64,000 nucleotides of DNA from Purpureocillium takamizusanense. Its lineage: Eukaryota > Ascomycota > Sordariomycetes > Hypocreales > Ophiocordycipitaceae. Every line of letters starts with the position of its first letter. Position 1 is the first letter of the stretch. Below the pieces are notes generated by a model that was not told where the DNA came from, did not search any database, and worked only from the letters and a program-made list of their open reading frames with translations. Shown one piece after another: positions 24,995 to 36,014 of the stretch. The position numbers and the translations under genes were made by a program. The stretch lies in contig NC_063072.1 in assembly GCF_022605165.1 (NCBI RefSeq), positions 2,046,001 through 2,110,000 on the forward strand, given 5' to 3'.

Positions 24995-27900
24995 TCAAGG
25001 CGTTGCCTTGCTCATGCTGATCAGTCGCTTCACGCCCACCTGCAGGTTGGGTTAGCACGCTTCTAAACCTTGTTGAGCACCATCGCTTACCATCCAGTTT
25101 CCGCACTCCTCCGTCTTGTCGCGCTGAATGTCCAGCTGGATCTTCTGAGCCGTCGCGTAGTCCTTTGACTGGATAGCCTGCGCAAGCTGAGAAAGTTGAT
25201 CAATGGTCGCCGCTTGGACAAGCTCCTCGTTGTTCAAGTGATCGAACAGCAGATTCAGCCGCTTCTGCGTGTCCTTCACTTGCGGTGCAAATGTGGCGGG
25301 AGCCTTGGATGCAACCCGCTGCATGTCCTGGCTAAGTATATCGACAAGCCCCTGAGCGTTCGCAGGGATGTGCGAGCGATCACCGGGCGGGTGCTTAGCC
25401 TTTGTAGGCGGTGCGGCAGCCTTGGGCGGCGGCGGAGTAGGGGTTGCCCCGCTGCCCATTGGTGGTGGCCCGGTCGGTGGCGGTCCTTGGGGAGGCGCCG
25501 AGGGCTGGCTTTGGGGCGCCGCGTACGGGGATGGCGCATACTGTCCCTGGGGGGTGGCCTGCGTTGGCGGAGGTCCATACGGGTTCGCGGGGGGCGGGCG
25601 GCTGGCGGGACCTGGAGGCGGTGGCATCGTTCCCATCGGGGGTTGACTAGGTTGTTGCGGTTGCATCGATGGGGCTGGTGCGTATCTGTTGGAGGGCGGT
25701 GCACCCGACGGAGGGGCATTGTACGGCGAGGCCGTTCGAGGCACCGTCTGCGGCATATGCGGCGTCGGAGCGCCTGCCGCTGGCGGAGGCGGCGCGTACT
25801 GGTTGGCCGCGCTGGAGGACGGCCGCGGCGGCGGGGCCTGGAAAGACTGGGGAGGACCGGCCAATGGAGACTGCACCCGGGGCGGCGCCGGACCCTTAGG
25901 GGGTGGCGGCGGCGGGCTTGGTCGTTGTCCATAGGGAGTGGATGATGGGGGAGCTGATGGGGGGCCCGATGGGCTTTGCTGCCCGGGGAATGGCGAAGTG
26001 ATGGGAGCCGAGCTGGGCGTCGGCCTGCGCGGAACGGCCTTTGTCACCACAGGGACGTCGTTCCAGACATCCATCTTCTTGGATTGAGAAGGAGGGGGCT
26101 GGGACGGCGTGGAGTTTCTCGGAGGAGGCCCGCCCATCGGGGGAGGCTGATGGCCCATGTTGGGATATCCGGTCTGATATTGAGGCTGGTAGCCACCCTG
26201 GGGTTGATACGGATTCTGAGGTGCCATGTACTGTTGCTGCTGCGGTTGCGGCGCCGGGCTGTGGGTTTGGCTCAGGCCGACAAAGGGGCTCGGCTGGGGA
26301 ATGCTAGGTCCAAGACCAGCCTGCGGCGCCTGGTAGCCATAGGTCGGCTGCATTCTCGACGTTGCGACGTTGGACGTCGCTGACTGTCGTCCAATGGCGG
26401 GCTGGGCAGCAGGCTTCTTTGTTGCCATCTGTACCCGGCTCCTGGCAATCTCGGCCGCGGCGTACTTGGTGGGAAGCAGGTCCAGGTATTTCTGAGCGAC
26501 TTCCAGCTGACCGTGTCCGGCAAGGATATCGGCGTACTCTGTATACTTGTCATACAGTGTCGCCAGCTTCCAGTCGGAGTCCTTGCTCTGCTCAGTGTCT
26601 TGGAACTTCGTCACCTGCCGGAAGACGGTGACCTTCTCGATAAAGTTCTGGAGCGATCTGGCGTGCACGGAGAAAGTAGAGTCGTCTGAGGTCTGCTTCA
26701 TACCAGCTTGCTCCTCTTCCTCCAGTTCAGTCACCCAGATGTCGACGACCTTCTCCAACTTGGACCCGACAAGGTAGCAGAATGAGGCATCCTTCCTCTG
26801 GCCGGCCTCGCCGATGCGGTCGCCGAGAGCTTCGCAAAGGTCTGGGAACTCTTGTGGGTCAGAAAAGGTGCAAAGAATCGCCATGGTCTCCTTCCAGTTC
26901 TCCAGGTTCGCGTTGTACACGATGTCCCAGAGGTTCTTGCCGATGACAGAGCCAAGGAGACGCATGTAGCTGGGCATGCCGCTCTTCTTGGCGAGGTACG
27001 CAGCCTGAACCTTGTCCACCAGTTCCTGGCCGCCGCAGTTGGCGATCAAGAAGGCGTCGGCGATACGCTCCTCGGCAAGGCAAATGTCGCTGGCCTTGGC
27101 GAAGTTGCCCAGCATCAGGGCCCTGGTAATGGACTTCTCGACAGAGGTATCGCTGTCGCTGAAAAGGTGGAACGGATTGTCGGTCTTGGCTCCCTTCGTC
27201 GCGGCCACCCCGGAGAGGAAGTCATCGCCATCGCCATCGCCATCATCACCGGCCCAGAAGTCAGATTTTTCCTTCACGGGGGCTTCCACAGATTTAGCCT
27301 CAGCCTCATTCTCGCCATTCGCAGGCGCCTCCTTGGTTGTGCCGTTGGTGGCAAGCTCATCCTCCTTAAAGCCAAGGTACTCGATGATCTTGCCGCGAGG
27401 GTTGTCACCAACAAGCGTCTCCATGACCTTCCAGTCTGCCTTCTCTTCTTCCGTCTTAGCTTCTTGCAACCGATCCTCGCAGATTGCCGTCAGGTCGCCA
27501 GTTGCAAGAGCCTCTTGGAACTTCTCAGTGGCAGCTGACACCGCAGAGTCGATAGAAAACTGCGAGATTGTGACCTTGGAGCTGCGCTTCTGCCCTGGTT
27601 GCGAAGGCAGGGCCTTGAAGATGACAACCTTACCACCAAAGCCAAAGGAGGCGCCGATTGGTCGCTCAAGCCATTTCGGTGCCTTGTTCAAAGTGAAAGA
27701 CGCGCCTTGGGGCTGAGTCTGCGCTGCTCTAAAGAAGTCCTCTCCGTCCAAGCTTTTATCCGCCTGGGTCTTGGCGGTGTCTGGGTTGGTGTTTTGCAGC
27801 GTCTGGATGGTGATTTTGCCATCAAAGCTGGCAGAGGCGGACAGGTTGGGGTTGTGCGGATTAAACTGAGCTTGGAAGATCCAGTTGGTCATTTCAGGGA

Positions 27901-28844
27901 GCTCCCCGAGACGTTCCCCCGTTTGCGGATTCCAGACAAGTGTGCGGTTGTCCTTGCCGGACGAGAGCAGGATGTCACTATCCTGGGAGCACCAAGACAG
28001 CGAGAGGACTCCCTGCTCGTGCCCCTGAAGGGTCTTCTCCGGCGCATTGGAGTTGCGCAAATCCCACAGCAAGATGACCGGGGTGGTGTCGTCAGGGGTT
28101 GCCGTCAAAAGCTTAGTGGAGTTGTTCGGGTCCCAAGCAATGGCGCTCACAGGTCTCCGACTGTTGTTGAGCGTGAGGGATGCCTTCTTCGTCTTCAAAT
28201 CCCACACAGTCACAAAGCCGCTTTGTCCTCCAGTTGCCAGAATGTGGGAGACTTTTCGGTTCCAAGCCAGGCATTCGATATCGTCTGCGCGAGCTGCTGG
28301 GTTGCCGAGACGGAACGGGTTCGAAATGTCGTTCACATCGTAGATGAACAGCTCGCCTTTGGCACCCGCGGTGGCAAGAATTTGTGGCTTCAGAGGGTTG
28401 AACTGCAGTGCCTTGATTGGCCCCGTGTGCTTGGATGTCTGGGAAATCAGGGCGTCGGAGGCTCCAGCTTCCAGCTTCGCGGCATCCCAGAGGTCAAGGG
28501 AACCATTCTCGAGCGCGCCGGCAATGATGCCCTTGGGGTGGTCGGAGTCGGCAGGTCCCCAGGCAATGTCGTAGAACCTGTCTTCGGGGTCAGACACCAC
28601 AGATCTGGTAATGAAGCCACGGAAATAACGCGTACTTGGCGTCAGTGGTGATGCTCGCCACTGGCTGAAGCTCCAGGCCTTGGCCCTGGTCGTCCAGGGA
28701 CAGGTCCCAGAGCTCGAGCTTGCTCTCGTCAGAGAAATCGGCATCTACAGCACCGGCACGCGTGCCCGTGACCAGTAGAGGTTTGCCTGCGCCCGGCGAC
28801 CAGGCAAAGGTGGCCGTTCGGGGCACTTCGCGAAGGCGCACCAT
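24995..28844 (-). CDS. SEC31: COPII outer-coat protein Sec31
   Basis: Three exons: 28844-28636, 28577-25091 and 25039-24995, 1246 residues; introns of 58 and 51 bp. The joins read [16 protein letters not shown] and [19 protein letters not shown]. Residues 1-370 form seven WD repeats ([38 protein letters not shown] and others). The helical ancestral coatomer element and the Sec13-binding insertion follow ([37 protein letters not shown]), then a disordered Pro/Gln/Gly segment of about 330 residues and a short C-terminal helical domain. With Sec13 it forms the outer cage of ER-derived COPII vesicles and stimulates the Sar1 GTPase through Sec23. Residues near 485-505 are an acidic Asp/Gly run of low complexity. 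The last exon encodes only 14 residues, but the ending is characteristic of fungal Sec31. Confidence 0.97.
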
Positions 28845-29347
28845 GATGGCGGGGGTGGGTTACCGACACGTCCTGACGGGCGCCGAGACGGATTGGCCTG
28901 GTGGTGGGTTCGTTGGGACAAGAAATGTGAGGCAGATCAACGTCTAATTGCCAGGGCTGAACATGGGCGAGATTCGGAGAGGCAGCCCGCAGCTTCGGGT
29001 AGCAAAAGGGGAGGAAAAGCCGTCGTGGTGGAAGAAGCAACGCGGATCTGGCTTGGTGTGACCCGGGGCACGCACGGTATGATGCCAGATTGCAGGCTCC
29101 CTGGCTCCGGACCTCCTGAGCTCCAGGCCAGGGACACGACAGCGGCTCTCTAACAAGTAACAACCAGCGCCCTGAGGGTGAGGTGGGGTGTTGCTGTCAC
29201 GTGATGTGCGCTAACACTGCTTCACGGTGAGGAACCCAGGCAGGCCAATTAGACCGACGACTCTTGAGGCGCAAGAACTCATGAGAGTGACAACTCAGCA
29301 CCCAGACTTTCGCATCACCGCTGTCACGCAACCGGCAATCGTATAGG
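28845..29347. other. Divergent promoter region, SEC31 / RRM gene
   Basis: 503 bp between two start codons; no gene seen. Confidence 0.5.
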
Positions 29348-29859
29348 ATGGCTGACGCCGCTCGCTGGAAAGCGACTATCTTCGTCGGCGGACTCGCGCC
29401 TACAGTCACACAGAGCCAGGTTTTGGACGCCTTTATCCCGTTCGGCGAGATTGTTGAGACTCAACTTCCCAAACCCGATTCGCGGAACTCGACAGATACC
29501 CACAGAGGGTTCGCGTACGTTGAATTTGAGGATGCCGACGACGCCAAGGAAGCCATCGATAATATGGACCAGTCCGAGTTCTTTGGCCGCATTCTCAAGG
29601 TTTCACAGGCAAAGGCGCCCAAGAGTGCAGAAGAGGGCCTAGGCAGCAAGAAAGCTATCTGGGAGCAGGTGATTGCTCCCGCTTTGATCCCCGCATCGGA
29701 GCGTATCGCTGATCATTCATGTAGGAAGGCTGGTTGGCCGAGCACGCTGGGACGCATGAGAACGGCACGACGAACGGCCATGACCAGGCCGTGGACGACG
29801 CGCCAGATCCCATGCAGGGGCTGGAGGGACTGGATGTTGCCGGACCAAAGCCTGCTTGA
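29348..29859 (+). CDS. Single-RRM protein related to the RNA-binding part of cyclophilin 33 (PPIE)
   Basis: Two exons, 29348-29668 and 29725-29859, 151 residues; the 56 bp intron runs GTGATT to TGTAG and joins IWEQ-EGWLAEHA. One RRM covers residues 9-85: RNP2 is TIFVGGL and RNP1 is RGFAYVEF. The order of motifs (SQVLDAFIPFGEIVETQLP, HRGFAYVEFEDADDAKEAIDNMD, GRILKVSQAKAP) matches the RRM that in animals is fused to a cyclophilin prolyl isomerase. Here the protein ends in a Gly/Asp-rich 45-residue tail with no isomerase domain, and none follows in the next 240 bp. Animal PPIE acts in the spliceosome and binds the MLL PHD finger; the fungal short form is presumed to keep an RNA-processing role. 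An upstream exon cannot be excluded but is not needed. Confidence 0.85.
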
Positions 29860-30101
29860 GATTTTACTGTTTCCTGTCACATTTTTGCATAGCGATGGCG
29901 TTGCGAGAGCCACGGGTTGTACGGCGAGCGATGGGGGTGGAGACCACCTAAATTCACGGTCGCGGCGCATGCGGGCAGTTGAATGGACAAGATCAACTCG
30001 TGCGATTGAGTCTCTGTTTGCCTTGTGGAGATATACAGTAATCCACCTTCCGCGACAAAGTAAAACATTGCTGGCGCGGGCCTTGGAGTATTTGACAGTT
30101 T

Positions 30102-30592
30102 CTAGTGCTCAGCTCGGCCAGAGGGTCCCTGCCGGGACAGCCGCAGGTTCTTGTCGACGAAGAATTTCCGGACGCTCGAGTAGCCGGCAGCACAAACAGC
30201 GAACCCGACGACGACGGCTACAGACATGTTGTCAGTGGTTAAATAGGCGTGTCGGGCCAGAGTGGGCGGTATTTACCGAGGGGAATCAGCTCAGCGGGGA
30301 TTTGCTTGAGCTTGCGGAGTCGCTGGGAGACGGTGTGGCCTTTCGCAGTTGTCAGTCCTCGATTGTCGCATAAGAGCTCCAGGAGCTTCGGAGGGGTGCT
30401 AAAGCCCTTTGCGCTCCTTCTTTCGTCACGTACCAGCCTGGTCTTCCTTCTGTACGTCGATTCTGTTAGCTATGTCACGGCCACATCGGTCGGCGGGAAC
30501 CCTACGGGAATGGGGCGCATCATCCGAGTCGACGGCCGGAACATCATCCGAGCCGTCGGCTGGAACGTCCTGAGAGCGGCGGTAGAGCGCAT
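30102..30592 (-). CDS. Small B12D/MLRQ (NDUFA4)-like mitochondrial membrane protein
   Basis: Four exons: 30592-30506, 30449-30434, 30339-30277 and 30217-30102, 93 residues. Introns are 56, 94 and 59 bp; the second exon is only 16 nt. The assembled protein opens MRSTAALRTFQPTARMMFRP, an Arg-rich presequence without acidic residues, followed by KEDQAGHTVSQRLRKLKQIP. A single membrane segment (ELIPLAVVVGFAVCAAGYSS) comes next, then a basic tail ending LRLSRQGPSGRAEH. The layout (presequence, ARLR-type helix, IPxEL, one membrane span, LRLSRQ) matches fungal B12D/NADH-ubiquinone reductase MLRQ-subunit relatives, associated with respiratory complexes I or IV in other organisms. The direct role is unproven. 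It diverges from COX12 with 322 bp between starts, which fits shared respiratory regulation. Confidence 0.78.
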
Positions 30593-30914
30593 CGTGAGAG
30601 AGTGGAGAGGAGCTGGCAAGGCGCTTAGCAATGGTTGTGATTCAATTGGAAATTGTCGCCTTTCCGAGGTGGTGTTTGGAGGTTGCCGAACACCTGATGC
30701 TGCAACGGACCCGCTAGCGTCGTGGTTGCCTTATGTAATTGGCTATGCAACCTGAGGCACACAACCGAACACCCGCCAGCGCCGGAACATCCAGTCGTGC
30801 TGCAATCATCGACGCATCCATTCAACCTCATCATCCACCACGCCCGGAGCTCTGAATTGCCCACCCACCTCTCAGCAGAACTCCCAGACGTCCGCCGACG
30901 CGCATCAATTCACA
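30593..30914. promoter_or_regulatory. Divergent promoter, B12D-like gene / COX12
   Basis: 322 bp between two start codons of mitochondrial inner-membrane genes, with no room for separate full promoters. No specific factor site was identified by eye. Confidence 0.55.
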
Positions 30915-31466
30915 ATGGCAGACGACGATGGCCAGGAGCTTGTCCAGAAGCCCTTCAAGTTCGTGACTGGTATGGCTGATAATCCCTCCCTAAAAAATGA
31001 GCTGATCTTGACCCGAGGCTAACGATGCACAGCCGGTAAGCTCACCCGCGACCACCCGACGAGCGCGAGTGCACGAAGAGCACCGCGCCGCACGACGAGA
31101 CATCGAGAGACTGACTTCTCAATTGCTCAGGCACGGACGCCCGCTTCCCCAACCAGAACCAGACCAAGCATTGCTGGCAGAACTACGTCGACTATCACAA
31201 ATGCATCAACGCCAAGGGGGAGGACTTTGCCCCTTGCCGCCAGGTACGGCTCTGGCCGCTCAAGGAGGAACGCTCTCGACTGTGCAGCCGCAGATGCTAA
31301 CACAGGTGTAGTTCTGGCTCGCGTACCGATCACTGTGCCCCTCTGGCTGGTACCAGCGCTGGGACGAGCAGCGCGGTAGGCACAACCTATGGCATACGTA
31401 TGTCTCAGGATGCGCTAACATGACTCAACAGAGGCTGGAAACTTCCCCGTTCGGCTGGATGCTTAG
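30915..31466 (+). CDS. COX12: Cytochrome c oxidase subunit VIb (Cox12), with a probable 3 nt exon
   Basis: Preferred model: exons 30915-30969, 31033-31035, 31131-31243, 31312-31375 and 31432-31466, giving 89 residues. The CHCH fold is clear: [13 protein letters not shown] (CX9C) and [12 protein letters not shown] (CX10C), with the family signatures [11 protein letters not shown] and [15 protein letters not shown]. Cox12 sits on the intermembrane-space face of complex IV and is imported by the Mia40 pathway. The first intervening region is 161 bp and contains an inner AG|CCG|GT: the left piece (63 bp) ends GCTAACGATGCACAG and the right piece (95 bp) starts GTAAGC and has an ACTGAC branch. Using both inserts one Ala (FVT-A-GTDARF). 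Skipping the 3 nt exon keeps the frame and gives 88 residues. Confidence 0.93.
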
Positions 31467-31786
31467 AGGACTCAAATGTAGATTTGGTGATGTAGTTATT
31501 AGGGAACAGGGTGCCGGAGGGGATGGCTCTGCAGCAAGGCCTGCAATGTACTACTCGCACGTTCTTGTAGGCAATCGACACTTGCGGTTGTTATTTGATA
31601 TCACAGGCGAGCAGTATGAGCAGTGCACAATTTCGATTGTAAAATGCAAGGCCGTAGGCAGGCGACCCCACTGGTATCAAAATGTCGTCGTGACGATCCC
31701 TTTCCCACCTATCCCGAACGCCGCAGAGAGTAAAGCAAATGCAGTTTGGCCAAACCCAAGACTCTTAATGTCCGCAGCCCAAACGC
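31467..31786. other. Convergent 3' intergenic region, COX12 / SDE2
   Basis: 320 bp between two stop codons; no gene seen. Confidence 0.5.
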
Positions 31787-32629
31787 TCAGTCCTTTTTAG
31801 AGCCACCCTCATCATCGTCCGAGCTCATGAACTCATCGTCATCGTCGAAGCCAAAGAAGGTGCGAGGCTTGTCCTTTTCCGTCTTTTCAGGCTCAGACGG
31901 GGTAGATTCCTCGGAGCTCGATTTCTCTCCTTCGTCAGAGCCAGAAGCATTGTTGCTCTGCGTAGACACAGACCCGTGGGATGTGCTGACCAGGTTGTCC
32001 TTGTAATTGCCGGCCTTCATGGCAGCAATCACAGCGTCGCGCGTCCTTTCGCTGGCTTCTTCCTTGTCCTCGACCCATTTCCCGTCCAAACGCCCCTTTC
32101 CGCCGGCCTTAATTTCGGCCTCCTTCTGCTCAGATGCTTGAACGATTTGTTCCCACCGCTCCCGCCGCCTGTCCTTCTCCTTCTTTTCCATCTCCGGCTT
32201 GATGGCGAGATATTCGGCGAGGGCCTTGGCCTCGTTGACGGTCCTGAGGCGGCGCCCATCGAGGTTCCGGCTTGATCCGTGGTCGTCCTGGCTCTTCTTC
32301 TTCCGCGACGACATGCGGCCTCCGGCGGCGCGCAGCTGGGATCCGAAACCGCCCTTGCCACCGCACAGAGGGACAGTCAGGCGGAGGGAAAGGAACTCGT
32401 CATCGCTGGTGGAGAGATATGTTGACAGCGGGGCCTCGGACCGCTCCGGCAGTTGTCTGTTTGACAGCGTCGTCAGGATGAGCCTGGTGTCTGTGACGGG
32501 CAGTCTTTCGTTGATCTCGTCCCGGAGCTGTGAGATGGTCGTGGTCGCCGGGACCGGCACTACCAGCGTAGACGGTAGGCCAAGTCCCTCAAAAGTTGAA
32601 ATGAGAACGTTGAGTTTGTTAGGAGCCAT
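31787..32629 (-). CDS. SDE2: Sde2 ubiquitin-fold splicing and genome-stability factor
   Basis: Intronless, 280 residues from [12 protein letters not shown] at 32629. Residues 1-89 form a ubiquitin-like fold ending in the invariant processing site CGGKGGFGS (GGKGG at 90-94). In fission yeast, ubiquitin proteases cut after the first Gly-Gly to release an active C-terminal fragment starting with Lys. That fragment enters the spliceosome, promotes removal of particular introns, and is short-lived. The Sde2 signature continues with [17 protein letters not shown] and [20 protein letters not shown] charged helix around [15 protein letters not shown] follows, then an acidic Ser/Asp/Glu tail. The 50 codons upstream that stay open lack a better start and were left out. 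It diverges from RPS10 (590 bp between starts). Confidence 0.93.
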   Translation of the reverse strand: MAPNKLNVLISTFEGLGLPSTLVVPVPATTTISQLRDEINERLPVTDTRLILTTLSNRQLPERSEAPLSTYLSTSDDEFLSLRLTVPLCGGKGGFGSQLRAAGGRMSSRKKKSQDDHGSSRNLDGRRLRTVNEAKALAEYLAIKPEMEKKEKDRRRERWEQIVQASEQKEAEIKAGGKGRLDGKWVEDKEEASERTRDAVIAAMKAGNYKDNLVSTSHGSVSTQSNNASGSDEGEKSSSEESTPSEPEKTEKDKPRTFFGFDDDDEFMSSDDDEGGSKKD

Positions 32630-33219
32630 GTTGATGATGCGACGGCTGATGCAGTGACAGTTCGAAGTACGTCGTCGCAAATGTTGACTGGGCCTTTGAC
32701 ACCAGCGCTTTAGCGGCCGGGCGGGAGATGACTAATACACCCAAGCAGGTGAACAGTCTGGATGATGATCACCACCACCTTTGTATCCGTTTTGCCGCGA
32801 CTCGAATAACTGAGGTGGAGACTTGCGGCACAGGGGGTCGATTCAAAAGTCGGGAGAGTTATACTTCTAAGTTGGTGTCGTTCTGGCTCGCGACGTCGAG
32901 GCTCTCAAAACAAGGACAAGTCCCACAGTAAAGTTAAGGCGTTGCGCGCTCAGTCGGACTCACGTGATCGTGTCCCACTTCTGAGCCGTGACAGTTGCCA
33001 GAATCGCTGCACCGCCACGAAACGACACCCTTTGCGCCGCATCACGTGCATATCCAGCCACAGCGCACAACAACTTCGGGGGCCCCACCACCTCGCTAGG
33101 TAGGTCGATTTTCTCGTAGGGTTTCCGCCCACAAATGTAATCCATTTTGAGACCTTTGCACCCGCCGCCCGAAAAACTGCCCATTTTCAACATCGACCTC
33201 AGCACCGCAAACCGCCACG
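32630..33219. promoter_or_regulatory. Divergent promoter region, SDE2 / RPS10
   Basis: 590 bp between two start codons. CACGTGA occurs near 32962 and ATCACGTGCA near 33042; E-box-like CACGTG words are a common promoter element. No bound factor is claimed. Confidence 0.5.
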
Positions 33220-33924
33220 ATGTTGATTCCCAAGGCCGACCGCAAGAAGATCCACGAGGTATTTCGAACCCTCCCCGCGAGTTTGACGAGCGAGCGACTT
33301 CTCTTCAATTTCCTGCGTTCGGTGTGACTGATCGATGTGTGTGTGTGTTCCAGTACCTGTTCCGCGAGGGCGTGCTCGTCGCTCAGAAGGACTTCAACCT
33401 CCCCAAGCACCCCGATATCGACACGAAGAACCTCTTCGTCATCAAGGCTTGCCAGTCCCTCAACTCCCGCGGCTATGTCAAGACTCAGTTCTCTTGGCAA
33501 TATTACTACTACACCCTGACCCCCGAGGGTCTCGACTACCTCCGCGAATGGCTTCACCTCCCCGCCGAGATCGTCCCCGCCACGCACATCAAGCAGCAGC
33601 GATCGCACGCTCCTCCCCGTGGCATGCTCGGCGAGGGTGAGCGCGAGCGCCGGCCGTTCGGCCGCGGCCGTGGCGGCGACCGTGGCGACCGCGAGGGCGG
33701 ATACCGAAGGCGGGATGCTGGCGAGGGCAAGGAGGGTGGTGCTCCCGGCGAGTTCGCTCCTCAGTTGTAAGCTCGCCCCTCCCCGTCGGATTGCACGGCA
33801 GACGCCTTGAGGGCGGCTGCTCGGCCGGAACATGCGCATCAAGCAAACAAGGCAAAGCTAACTGGATATTTCTTACAGCCGTGGTGGCGTTGGCCGTGCC
33901 CGCGGTGGCGCTCCTCCCTCTTAA
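33220..33924 (+). CDS. RPS10: 40S ribosomal protein eS10 (Rps10)
   Basis: Three exons: 33220-33258, 33354-33766 and 33879-33924, 165 residues. Introns are 95 bp (ending in a GT repeat and TTCCAG) and 112 bp (ending TTTCTTACAG). The protein opens MLIPKADRKKIHEYLFREGV and carries the eS10 winged-helix core KDFNLPKHPDIDTKNLFVIK, SRGYVKTQFSWQYYYYTLTP and EGLDYLREWLHLP. It ends in an Arg/Gly-rich tail that the last intron interrupts (FAPQF-RGGVGRARGGAPPS). eS10 lies at the 40S beak near the mRNA entry channel and is a target of ribosome-quality-control ubiquitylation. The late intron splitting the RGG tail matters: reading through gives a stop at once. Confidence 0.96.
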
Positions 33925-36014
33925 GCGATGCGAGTTTCCTTTGGGGTTTTCACTATCGAGATGCATGGCGAAAGGTACCGACATGTACTCTTAAAAATGA
34001 GGGCAATTCTTTACCATGAGAGTCCGCTCGTGAGAACGGCAGAGTGGGGGACATCGTGGGAGTTTGGAGGGTAGATCCTCGGGAATTCATTTGCATCAGG
34101 GTCAATGTTTACCGTCAAACGAGAACATTTCGCTCGGATAACCGTGACCGTGAGCGTCTGTCGCTCCTCTTTTGACGAAATTCGAGCTGCATGGTCCCGG
34201 CAGCTTCATCGCGACTCCGAAACGGGCTCGACTGCCATCAACAGTTGGCGAACATGCGCTACGAGAACCTGGCTCCTCGTAGACCATGCCCAAACACAGA
34301 CGTCCAGACAGGACCAGACTGAACGTTTCAGCGGCTCAATATTTGTCCCCGAGAACCCCAATGGAGGACCTGCTGCTACGATGCTGTGCGCCGGTTGTTG
34401 AGCGTCGGGCCGGTGGGTGTCCCCACGTCATCCAAGACGCGGGAGGAGCGTGTGAGATGACGGGAAGTCCTTTGGCTCGCTCAACAAAATATGGCCCAAG
34501 CGGGCTAACGTCCGAACTGTCGCTGCCCGCAAGCCTGGTCAGGTTCCACAGACGGCAAGATCCTTGCCGCGAGCGCATTTGCATTCATCAGACGCCCCCG
34601 TTGACGATGTTCCCGACAACTCCCCGCCGACCCCGCCGGCAGAAGGTCCGTACTATGCGACGCCGTAGGACTACATATCTTGGCGTCCAGGTTTGTGGTG
34701 TTTCAGAGGCATCACATGACCCTGCAAAGAGCGGTGTCCTCTGGCGTGCAAAAGCCACCAGGGATGGCGACAGGCTAGCAGTGCAGGTGCCGACCGCGGG
34801 AGCTTTCCGGGATGCGGAGCGATTCGGGTCAAAAGGCTGATCCCACATGCTCAGGTGGTGATGACGGCACCTCGCGTCACACCCACTGATGCGGTGGTAG
34901 GTCAAGTAACTAGTATTTCCCAGGCACAGCACAGTAATCTGTCTGCAGTTCGGCAGAGACATTGACGAATTGAGTGCCCAGGGCCGGCCTCGGAGGATGC
35001 CTGCATGCCTTGTGTGCCTACCCCTCCCACCTTGCTTCGGCTTATCCTTGAAGCTGTTGCTCCTGTTGCGTCGCAGGAGCTGAGCTTGCATGGCCTGGGC
35101 CCTGCAGTAGTCTAGCTCGCGGCGTCGGTGAACAGCATTGTTGCGACCTTGCAGCAAACAATGATTCCCGCCTCTCAACGTGGGAAGCGGCTTGATGGTT
35201 GCTCATCAGACGACATGGATCCCGCTCATCTCCGCTCGGAGGCGACCCCGCGAGATGGTGGCGAGTTGCTTATCGACGCCCCAGAGTCCTGGCTAGGCAC
35301 CCATCACCCCGCCTCGGCGCTTTCTTCGCACGCATAGTACTTCGCACCCTAGCCGGATATCCTTCACAACCAGTCGATGTTGGCCAGGGACGCGGAGGCG
35401 GCGGCGCACATCGCAGCGGGTCGAAACAACCAAGCTCATCCTCGGTCTACTCCAATAAGCAAAGATCTCCCTGGACTCACTTTCCACCCGCCATCCTACG
35501 TTGAGAGAGAGAGCAGCCACGCCTGTCGTGTGGAGCGGCTAACACTCGATGTTGGTGCTGGCTGGTGGGGCGTGGAGTGTGGACTGACCACGACAAGTCC
35601 GCAGTGTGTGCGCGCACCCCGTCTCAACCAGTCAGCCAGGTTGACAAGCGTCCGGCAATGCGGGAGGGATGGAGTCCAGAGTCGCCCCCCTGGCGTGTGC
35701 CATGCCAGAAAACGTACATAGAAATAGCGCTCGCCCTCACGGCTGAGAGGCGGGCCAGCTCGCTCTCGTCCCCATCGGCCGCCGAATTTCTGCTGTCTTG
35801 TCGAATTGAAGGTATTCCCACCCAGGTGTAGTGGCCTCGGTAGCAGCTGGCGGCCTGCTCAAAGTGGTCAGGGCGAGTTTGTGACGTGAAAGGGACTTGG
35901 TGGCTCACTGTTGTTCCTTTTCCCAGCTCCGATAAACAGACGTAGCGTCCCGTCGAACTGCCTTTGTTCGTCCACAGTACAGTACAAGACTGCAACCAGA
36001 CACTTTTACCGAAG
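33925..36014. other. 2.1 kb intergenic region, RPS10 / dehydrogenase
   Basis: No supported gene. Frames of up to 196 codons (34588-35178, minus) exist but lack domain features and partner exons. The last 150 bp are the promoter of the dehydrogenase. Confidence 0.5.

Noticed and set aside
34588..35178. 196-codon minus-strand frame between RPS10 and the dehydrogenase
   Set aside because: Cys/Arg/His-rich without pattern and with no partner exons; treated as a chance frame.
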